A stretch of 49,784 nucleotides of DNA from Nitrospira sp. (GTDB taxonomy: Bacteria > Nitrospirota > Nitrospiria > Nitrospirales > Nitrospiraceae): assembly GCA_016873395.1 (NCBI GenBank), contig VGXG01000016.1, forward strand, positions 1-49,784. Direction: 5' to 3'. Positions 42,027 through 48,588 of this stretch are shown in pieces. The translations under genes were made by a program, and so were the position numbers. The stretch's first letter is position 1, and each line of letters begins with the position of its first letter. Under the pieces are notes generated by a model that saw nothing but the letters and a program-made list of their open reading frames with translations, had not been told where the DNA came from and made no database searches.

Positions 42027-43805
42027 ATGCGCCACCGTCAGCAGCCAGCCGCTCGTCTTTCTGCCAACGCGCTGACCGTGCTGCGACGTCGCTACCTGGC
42101 CAAGAACGACGCGGGCCATCCGGTGGAGGATCCCTCCCACCTGTTCCGGCGCGTGGCCGGGAATATCGCGCAGGCGGAACACCTGTACCGTAAAGCCGGG
42201 CCCGACGGCAAGAAACAGGTCACCCGCATGACCGAGGTCTTCTATCGACTGATGAGCCGCCTGGATTTCCTCCCCAATTCCCCGACCCTCATGAACGCCG
42301 GCCGCGAGCTCCAGCAACTCTCCGCCTGTTTCGTGCTGCCGGTGGAAGACTCTCTGGAATCCATTTTCGAAGAGGTCAAACACCAGGCCCTCATCCATCA
42401 ATCCGGCGGCGGGACCGGCTTCTCCTTCAGCCATCTCCGCCCCAAACACGACCGGGTTTCCACGACCAGCGGCGTCGCCTCCGGCCCGGTTTCCTTCATG
42501 CGCGTCTTCAATATGGCCACCGAGGTGATCAAGCAAGGGGGCACGAGACGCGGGGCTAACATGGGAATCCTGCGCGTGGATCATCCGGACATTCTCGATT
42601 TCATCCAGATCAAGCAGGACCCGAAGGAGCTCACGAATTTCAATATCTCGGTCGGGATCACCGACGCCTTCATGCGCGCGCTGGCGCAGCGCAAGGACTA
42701 TGCCCTCGTCAACCCGCGGACCGGGCGTGCGGTCGGCCGCCTGAAAGCGGAAGCAGTCTTTGACCGTCTCGCGGAAGCCGCGTGGCAATCAGGAGAGCCG
42801 GGCGTGATCTTTCTGGACACGATCAACGCCGGCAACCCGACCCCGCACGTCGGCCGGATCGAGGCGACGAATCCCTGTGCGGAACAACCCCTGCTTCCCT
42901 ATGAATCCTGCACGCTCGGCTCCATCAACCTGGCGCACTTTGTGACCGGCGCGGCCGGATCACGGACCCGCGTCAAGAAGCCCTCCATCGATTTCGACCG
43001 CCTCGCTGAGACGATCCCGACGGCGGTGCGCTTCCTGGACAACGTGATCGACATGAACCACTACCCCCTGCCCGACATCGAGGCTATCACGAAAGACAAC
43101 CGCAAGATCGGCCTGGGCGTCATGGGCTTCGCCGACTTGCTGATCCGGTTGCAAATTTCCTATGACAGCGACGAGGCGCTGGCCACGGGCGAACAGGTGA
43201 TGCGCTTCGTGTGGGAGCAGGCCCGCGCCGCCTCGGCGGACCTGGCCCGCGAGCGCGGCCTGTTTCCGAATTTCAAAGGCAGCCGCCTCGAATCCGAAGG
43301 ACATCGCCTCCGCAACGCCACCGTCACCACGATCGCGCCGACCGGGACGCTCAGCATCATTGCGGACTGCTCACCCGGCATCGAACCCCTCTACGGCGTC
43401 AGCTTCATTCGGACGGTGATGGAGGATGTTCGCCTGGTTGCGGTGCACCCGGAGTTCGAGCGCCGCGCCCGTGCCGCCGGCATCTACTCCAAGCGCCTCC
43501 TTGAGCGGGTCGCCGCCAACGAGTCCATCCAGGGCCTCTCGGAGATTCCCTGGGGGCTGCGGCGCCTGTTCGTCACCGCTCATGACGTCTCGCCGGAGCA
43601 CCACGTCCGGATGCAGGCGGCCTTTCAAAAGTACAGCGACAGCGGCGTGTCCAAGACGATCAACCTGCCGCGCACCGCCACCAAGGCCGAGGTCGCATCG
43701 GCTTTCCTCCTGGCCTACCGCTTGGGCTGCAAGGGCATCACGGTCTTTCGCACGGGCAGCCGCGAGAAGCAGGTGCTGTCGTGCGCGAACGTCCAATACT
43801 GCTAG
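42027..43805 (+). CDS. nrdJ: Adenosylcobalamin-dependent ribonucleotide reductase (class II, NrdJ)
   Basis: 592 residues. Makes deoxyribonucleotides with a B12-derived thiyl radical. Key sequences: QQLSACFVLP (redox cysteine, about 94-103), SGGGTGFSFS, SGVASGPVSFM, and the active-site NPCAEQPLLPYESCTLGSINL, with the radical cysteine in NPCAE. Then APTGTLSIIADCSPGIEPL and the end GCKGITVFRTGSREKQVL. The C-terminus is short and ends SCANVQYC, where relatives carry a longer redox-active cysteine tail. The stop abuts a heptad array. Expressed from its own region upstream of memo. Confidence 0.93.
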   Translation: MRHRQQPAARLSANALTVLRRRYLAKNDAGHPVEDPSHLFRRVAGNIAQAEHLYRKAGPDGKKQVTRMTEVFYRLMSRLDFLPNSPTLMNAGRELQQLSACFVLPVEDSLESIFEEVKHQALIHQSGGGTGFSFSHLRPKHDRVSTTSGVASGPVSFMRVFNMATEVIKQGGTRRGANMGILRVDHPDILDFIQIKQDPKELTNFNISVGITDAFMRALAQRKDYALVNPRTGRAVGRLKAEAVFDRLAEAAWQSGEPGVIFLDTINAGNPTPHVGRIEATNPCAEQPLLPYESCTLGSINLAHFVTGAAGSRTRVKKPSIDFDRLAETIPTAVRFLDNVIDMNHYPLPDIEAITKDNRKIGLGVMGFADLLIRLQISYDSDEALATGEQVMRFVWEQARAASADLARERGLFPNFKGSRLESEGHRLRNATVTTIAPTGTLSIIADCSPGIEPLYGVSFIRTVMEDVRLVAVHPEFERRARAAGIYSKRLLERVAANESIQGLSEIPWGLRRLFVTAHDVSPEHHVRMQAAFQKYSDSGVSKTINLPRTATKAEVASAFLLAYRLGCKGITVFRTGSREKQVLSCANVQYC

Positions 43806-43883
43806 GCTAGAGGCAAGTGGCAAGCGGCTAGAGGTATTAAGAAGAATCTTCCCCCTAGCCTCTCGCCCCTCGCCACTAGCCCA
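43805..43883 (+). repeat. Heptad-repeat hairpin between nrdJ and the Memo-like gene
   Basis: The left arm (43805-43834) reads GGCTAGA GGCAAGT GGCAAGC GGCTAGA. The right arm (about 43852-43880) reads CTAGCCT CTCGCCC CTCGCCA CTAGCCC. Both are exact 7-nt units and mutually complementary, with few mismatches. The array begins in the last base of the nrdJ stop codon and ends 10 nt before the next start codon. Confidence 0.75.
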
Positions 43884-43892
43884 CGGAGAAAA

Positions 43893-44714
43893 ATGATCCG
43901 ACAGCCAGCCGTTGCCGGCCAGTTCTATAGCGCGTCCCCCGACACCCTGGCCGCCGACGTCACCCGTTACCTCGGTGCGGCGGCACCCCCCCAGCCGGCC
44001 ATCGCCCTCGTGAGTCCCCATGCGGGGCTGATGTACTCCGGCCATGTGGCCGGAGCGGTCTACGCCGAAGTCTCCATCACCTCCACCGTGATCCTGATCG
44101 GCCCCAACCACAGCGGCATTGGCCCCCCCTTGTCCCTGTACCCCAACGGCACCTGGATGATCCCGGGCGGCGCCGTGCAGGTGGATCACGACTTGGCTTC
44201 AGCCATCCTTGCCGAGTTTCCACGGGCCGAAGCCGACACCTCCGCACATCTCCGCGAACATTGCCTGGAGGTGCAATTGCCGTTTCTCCACCGGCTTTGC
44301 CCGGACCTTCATATCGTCCCGATCGTGCTCGGCCACATGCCCGAAACGGTCTATGAGGAATTCGGCCTGTGTCTGGCCCGGATCATCAGGGACCGCGCGA
44401 ACCGACAGACCGGTGAAGCCTGGCCCCTGCTGGTGGCCAGCACCGACCTGACCCACTACGAACCGGACTCGATCGTCCGGGCAAAGGATCATCATGCAAT
44501 CGACGCCGTTCAACGTCTGGACCCGGCCGGTCTGAGCACCGCCGTCCGGCAACATCGAATCACCATGTGCGGATTTGGAGCCACCCTGACCGTCCTCCAC
44601 GCAGCCCGCGCGTTGGGTGCCCGCCGCGGATCATTGGTCCGTTACGCCACCTCCGGCGACATCACCGGCGAGCACGACCAGGTCGTCGGCTACGCCGGCC
44701 TCACCATCGCCTGA
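43893..44714 (+). CDS. amrB: AmmeMemoRadiSam system protein B (Memo-like)
   Basis: 273 residues. The Memo fold, related to class III extradiol dioxygenases, is marked by IRQPAVAGQFYSASPDTL at the N-terminus, SPHAGLMYSGHVAGAVYA (about 41-58), ILIGPNHSGIG (about 67-77), REHCLEVQLPFL (about 117-128), ASTDLTHYE and the C-terminal GDITGEHDQVVGYAGL. In the usual system it sits with AMMECR1 and a radical SAM protein, neither adjacent here. It is downstream of nrdJ with an intervening heptad hairpin. Confidence 0.9.
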   Translation: MIRQPAVAGQFYSASPDTLAADVTRYLGAAAPPQPAIALVSPHAGLMYSGHVAGAVYAEVSITSTVILIGPNHSGIGPPLSLYPNGTWMIPGGAVQVDHDLASAILAEFPRAEADTSAHLREHCLEVQLPFLHRLCPDLHIVPIVLGHMPETVYEEFGLCLARIIRDRANRQTGEAWPLLVASTDLTHYEPDSIVRAKDHHAIDAVQRLDPAGLSTAVRQHRITMCGFGATLTVLHAARALGARRGSLVRYATSGDITGEHDQVVGYAGLTIA

Positions 44715-44770
44715 CAAGCGACGCTCAGCCGACTCGCCATCGATTAAGCCGGTTATTTTGCTCGGACTGT

Positions 44771-44799
44771 TTGACAGGTTTCCCCAGCGATGGTATGTA
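44771..44799 (+). promoter_or_regulatory. Predicted promoter for the SH3-like protein gene
   Basis: TTGACA (44771-44776) and TATGTA (44794-44799) are 17 bp apart, 57 bp after the memo stop codon. The leader of about 275 nt would contain both halves of leader repeat copy 6. Confidence 0.55.
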
Positions 44800-44850
44800 C
44801 GTCACCCCAGAAGCCGATCCACCGCCCGACAACCGACAAGGGAAAAGAGC

Positions 44851-45075
44851 ACGGGCGGCAAAGTAACTATCCGCCCCCACGGAGGGAACCGCCAAGAAGT
44901 ACTGGAGGGGTTTCTCGGCGGGCGTCAAACTCGATAGAATGATGAAGGGCCCGCCGATCAAACGAAGTTTGGTATGGCGGTTCTAGCAAGCTTATTGATA
45001 TTTCACTGGAGGCAAAAAACTTCTCCCGGCCCATTTGATCGAAGGGCCGGGTCCTAGCAAGCTTGGTATGGAGGG
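44851..45075 (+). repeat. Structured 5'-leader repeat, copy 6 (double)
   Basis: Two successive units on the plus strand. Unit a: GGGCGGCAAAGTAACTAT with CCGCCC (44853-44876), then the small hairpin CAAAC-GAA-GTTTG (44959-44971) with GGTATGGCGG. Unit b: CACTGGAGGC and CTTCTCC (45004-45026), an 8-bp perfect stem CCCGGCCC/GGGCCGGG with loop ATTTGATCGAA (45025-45051), then CTAGC-AA-GCTTG (45054-45065) and TATGGAGGG, the Shine-Dalgarno of the next gene. Confidence 0.75.
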
Positions 45076-45081
45076 AGTTCA

Positions 45082-45879
45082 ATGATCAGACAGTCCGGCT
45101 TCCCCGCAGCAGTGAGCAGTCTCCCTGCCTGGAGCATCCTGTTCGCCCGTGAACCGGAAGAGGACATGGACCTTGACGAACTTGACGACGAGAACAAAGC
45201 CGAGACCGACGACACCGGGTCCCAGCCCGATGAGCCGGAGCCGGACAAATCCTCCCGCCCACGACCCCTGATGTTGGCACTGCTGGCCGTTGTCGCCGTA
45301 GGCGGGGGCTACTTGGCGATGAACCCCGATGTGGTGATGGACCTGATGGGCCAAGGAACAGAAGTCGAGCCTCAAGCACCCGTCCCAGCGGCGCCAACGG
45401 CGGCTCACCCGGTCCCGCCTTCGCCAAAAGCGATGGCCGCACCGGCTGTACCAGCTCCGCCAGCCTCTCCTGCGCCAGCTATTGCTCCGCCGGGTCCGGT
45501 GTCGCCTCAGGCAAAACCTGCTCCGCCTGCCGCCCCGGCTGCTCCTTCGACGCCGCCAGTCCAGACCGCAAAGGCCGGCCCTGTTCCTGTTGCTCCCGCC
45601 ACCCCTGCCCCTCCCGCTCCGGCAGCTTCCGTTTCCCAGCCGCTGTTCGGCGAAGGCCAGCTCGTGACGGTCGTTCCCGATTCCATGCTCCCAGCCGCAG
45701 CTGTTTCGCTCAGCAGCGACGCGGGACGTACCAGACCAGGCCCTCTGGTCAGTCCTACTGCCGTCCTGACCGTGGTGGACGGAGAATTTCGCGGCAATAG
45801 CTGGGTCTACGCGGTCCGTACGCCGCAGGGAACGACGGGCTGGATCGCTGAAAAGCAGCTCAAGGCAGCAAAACGCTGA
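45082..45879 (+). CDS. Membrane-anchored protein with Pro/Ala-rich linker and SH3-like C-terminus
   Basis: 265 residues from ATG 45082 (GGAGGG 6 nt upstream). A start at 45166 (MDLDELDDEN) is also possible. An acidic N-terminal segment (about 25-55) precedes one transmembrane helix (about 62-81, LMLALLAVVAVGGGYLAM), so type II topology. A Pro/Ala-rich linker (about 95-195) leads to a C-terminal domain (about 200-262) with WVYAVRTPQGTTGWIAEKQL, typical of bacterial SH3 domains that bind peptidoglycan or proteins. Likely a periplasmic cell-envelope factor. A leader repeat is directly upstream. Confidence 0.65.
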   Translation: MIRQSGFPAAVSSLPAWSILFAREPEEDMDLDELDDENKAETDDTGSQPDEPEPDKSSRPRPLMLALLAVVAVGGGYLAMNPDVVMDLMGQGTEVEPQAPVPAAPTAAHPVPPSPKAMAAPAVPAPPASPAPAIAPPGPVSPQAKPAPPAAPAAPSTPPVQTAKAGPVPVAPATPAPPAPAASVSQPLFGEGQLVTVVPDSMLPAAAVSLSSDAGRTRPGPLVSPTAVLTVVDGEFRGNSWVYAVRTPQGTTGWIAEKQLKAAKR

Positions 45880-45955
45880 CTCTTTCGTTGCACCTGTTCC
45901 GTAATTCTAGTCAGCACCACCTCCGCACGGAGCGCTCTGAGGGCGACGCCTGTGC

Positions 45956-45961
45956 TATAAT
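45956..45961 (+). promoter_or_regulatory. Candidate -10 element for the HAD phosphatase operon
   Basis: A perfect TATAAT preceded by TGTGC at 45951-45955, giving an extended -10 look. No good -35 is seen. The leader to ATG 46041 is about 75 nt. Confidence 0.4.
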
Positions 45962-46040
45962 GGCGCACCGCTTCTCGATCATGAAAAAGTCGTCAGGTCC
46001 GAATGCCCCAACGCCGGGGCCCCTCCTGTGAGAGAGAAGG

Positions 46041-46754
46041 ATGCTTCGTGCGATCATTTTCGATTTCGACGGGGTCGTCGCGGACAATGAGCCGATCCAC
46101 TGCGCCATGTTTCAGCGCGTGCTGGGAGAAATCGGCCTTTTCATGTCCAAGGAGGAATATTACGCCGACTATCTGGGATACGACGATAAAGGCTGCTTTG
46201 CCGCCTTTCTGACCGCCCATGACCGGCCTTTCTCCCAAGCCACCATCGATGAGCTGGTCGCCCGCAAGGCGCTGGCCTACCTCGACCACATCAAGCAGCA
46301 TCTCGTGATTTGCCCCGGCATCCGGGAGTTGGTCCGGGAGGCAGCGGGACAGTACCGTCTCGCGATCGCCTCCGGGGCTCTCCGGCACGAGATCGAGTTC
46401 GTCCTGGAGCAGGCCGGCATCCGGAAAGAGTTCGAGCACGTCACCAGCGCCGAAGATATCACCCGTGGGAAGCCGGACCCGGAGAGCTATCTCCATGCTC
46501 TGGCGGGGCTCAACCGGCTGAGGCCGGCAGGACAGCCGGCTCTCAAAGCGGAGGACTGTCTGGTGATCGAAGACTCGATCCCCGGCATCCGCGCCGGCCA
46601 TGCCGCCGGCATGAAGGTGCTGGCCGTGGCCAACACTCACCCGATCCAGGATCTGCACGAAGCGGAAGCCGCCACATCCTCGCTCGTCGACATCAACCTC
46701 CCAGCACTGGCCGACAGACTGTGGGGTGACGGCAAAGGGGCCCGCGGTCAATGA
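46041..46754 (+). CDS. HAD-family phosphatase (beta-phosphoglucomutase/PGP-like)
   Basis: 237 residues. The nucleophile motif I IFDFDGVVADNEPIH (Asp8, Asp10) is followed by a helical cap (about 17-85). Motif II is ASGALRHE, motif III GKPDPESYLHAL, and motif IV VIEDSIPGIRAGHAAGM with its acidic pair. Likely a small phosphosugar phosphatase or mutase; substrate unknown. The stop overlaps the next gene start (ATGA). Confidence 0.88.
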   Translation: MLRAIIFDFDGVVADNEPIHCAMFQRVLGEIGLFMSKEEYYADYLGYDDKGCFAAFLTAHDRPFSQATIDELVARKALAYLDHIKQHLVICPGIRELVREAAGQYRLAIASGALRHEIEFVLEQAGIRKEFEHVTSAEDITRGKPDPESYLHALAGLNRLRPAGQPALKAEDCLVIEDSIPGIRAGHAAGMKVLAVANTHPIQDLHEAEAATSSLVDINLPALADRLWGDGKGARGQ

Positions 46755-47692
46755 GGATCTGCTCTCTGTTACCCGGTGCAACAGAAGTCGTCGCCGCTCT
46801 GGGATTGGCCGATGACCTCGTGGGGATCAGCCACGAATGCGACTATCCTCCTGACGTGCGGCACAAACCGGTGTTGGTGCGCGCGGCCATTGACGCGGAG
46901 CGGACCGTGAGCCCCGAGATCGACCGTCAGGTGCGGGAGACGCTGCACAACGGCCGCCCCCTCTATCAACTCGACGAGACCCTGTTCAGCCGCACGCAGC
47001 CGGACCTGGTCATCACCCAGGACTTGTGCAATGTCTGCGCCGTCACGCCCGGCCAACTGCAACAGACCCTCAGCCAGTTGGCGAAGGAGCCCAGGCTTCT
47101 GACCTTAAACCCCATGAGTCTCGAGGATATCCTGACCGACGTGGAACGGATCGGCGCGGCGACCGGGCGAAAACCGCAGGCAGACGCGCTGGTCTCGCAA
47201 CTGCGGACACGGCTGCAAACCATCCATGAGCGGATCGCCGCAGCGCAGGAGCGCCCGAAAGTCGCCTGCCTCGAATGGCTTGACCCGCTCTACGCACCGG
47301 GCCACTGGGTGCCGGAGATGGTCGCCTGGGCCGGCGGCCGCAACCTGCTCGGCAGGGCCGGTGTGCCGTCCGAGCCGATTCTGTGGGAGGCGGTGCTCGC
47401 GGCTCAGCCTGACGTGTTGATCTTGATGCCGTGCGGGTTCTCGGCCGCTCGCACCTTGCGGGAGCTGGAACAGATCGACTTCCAGGCCCGTCGGCCCGGC
47501 TGGAGCACGCTCCCGGCGGTCCGGAACGGTCGGGTCTTCGCCGTAGACTCCGCTTCCTACTTCAGTCGACCGGGCCCGCGTCTCGTAGAAGGTGTGGCCA
47601 TCTTGGCAACCCTGTGCCACCCTTCCATCTTCGGCCACGATGTCCCGACGGGAGCGCGGCGCGTCCCTTTCACCAAGCCCCATGCTTCCTGA
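46751..47692 (+). CDS. BtuF-like cobalamin-binding protein, no signal peptide
   Basis: 313 residues. It begins MRICSLLPGATEVVAALGLADDLVGISHECDYP, the start of the BtuF/FecB-type binding fold, and contains QLDETLFSRTQPDLVITQDLC, GHWVPEMVAWAGGRNLLGR and FAVDSASYFSRPGPRLVEG. There is no signal sequence; such cytosolic forms are known in several phyla. It likely binds a corrinoid or helps its use. Starts by overlap with the HAD gene and is followed 2 bp later by hpnD. Confidence 0.82.
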   Translation: MRICSLLPGATEVVAALGLADDLVGISHECDYPPDVRHKPVLVRAAIDAERTVSPEIDRQVRETLHNGRPLYQLDETLFSRTQPDLVITQDLCNVCAVTPGQLQQTLSQLAKEPRLLTLNPMSLEDILTDVERIGAATGRKPQADALVSQLRTRLQTIHERIAAAQERPKVACLEWLDPLYAPGHWVPEMVAWAGGRNLLGRAGVPSEPILWEAVLAAQPDVLILMPCGFSAARTLRELEQIDFQARRPGWSTLPAVRNGRVFAVDSASYFSRPGPRLVEGVAILATLCHPSIFGHDVPTGARRVPFTKPHAS

Positions 47693-47694
47693 CC

Positions 47695-48555
47695 ATGACT
47701 CTCTCCGAAGCGCAGGCCTATTGCACGACCGTCACCAAGCAGAGCGGCAGCAATTTCTACTATTCTTTTCTGTTCCTTCCGCGGGCCCGCCGCGACGCCA
47801 TGGACACCGTCTATGCCTTCTGCCGGGAGGTGGACAGCGCGGTGGACGACGCCCCGGCCGGCAGCAATCCGCACGAGACGCTGCAGCAGTGGCGCCGCGA
47901 GCTGGCGGCGGTCTATGACGGCTCTCCGACTTTTCCGGTCACAATCAGCCTGGCGGAACATGTGCGCCGTCTGGAGATCCCCCGGGACTATTTCGAAGAA
48001 CTGCTCGCCGGCGTCGAGATGGACCTGACGACCACGCGCTACGCCACCTTCGAAGAGCTGTACCGCTATTGCTACCGCGTCGCCTCGGTGGTAGGGCTGA
48101 TCTGTCTGAAAATCTTCGGCACCACGTCGCCGCTGGCGCAGGACTACGCCGTCAACCTGGGCGTCGCCTTCCAGCTCACCAATATTTTACGAGACCTCGG
48201 CGCCGACGCGGACCGCGACCGCATCTACCTGCCGCAGGAAGATCTTGCCCGCTTCGGCTACCGGGAAGAGGCATTGCTCGCAAGAACCTACAGTCCGCAA
48301 TTCTTTGACCTGATGCAGTTCGAGTCGAACCGGGCGCGCCGGTTCTATGACAAGGCGCGGAGTCTGTCGGATCAATTGCCGCCCGGAGATCGCCGCGCTC
48401 TGACCGTCGCGGAAATCATGCGCGGCGTGTATGGCCGCATCCTGGACCGCATCGACGCATCCAAGTATCGGGTCTTCGGCCCTCGCATCAGTCTGGCACC
48501 GTCCTATCGTATCGCGATCGCGGCCGGGGTCTGGCTTCGATCGTTTTTTCTCTGA
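47695..48555 (+). CDS. hpnD: Presqualene diphosphate synthase HpnD
   Basis: 286 residues from ATG 47695. Condenses two farnesyl diphosphates into presqualene diphosphate, the first of the HpnD-HpnC-HpnE steps to squalene for hopanoids. The two Asp-rich motifs are present: FCREVDSAVDDAPAG (about 42-56), and LTNILRDLGADADRDRIYLP (about 161-180). The start FYYSFLFLPRARRDAMDTVYAFCR is also typical. HpnC is not in the window; hpnE follows. Confidence 0.92.
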   Translation: MTLSEAQAYCTTVTKQSGSNFYYSFLFLPRARRDAMDTVYAFCREVDSAVDDAPAGSNPHETLQQWRRELAAVYDGSPTFPVTISLAEHVRRLEIPRDYFEELLAGVEMDLTTTRYATFEELYRYCYRVASVVGLICLKIFGTTSPLAQDYAVNLGVAFQLTNILRDLGADADRDRIYLPQEDLARFGYREEALLARTYSPQFFDLMQFESNRARRFYDKARSLSDQLPPGDRRALTVAEIMRGVYGRILDRIDASKYRVFGPRISLAPSYRIAIAAGVWLRSFFL

Positions 48556-48588
48556 TGGATCGAGCACCAGGTGAGTCCTGAGACCTCC

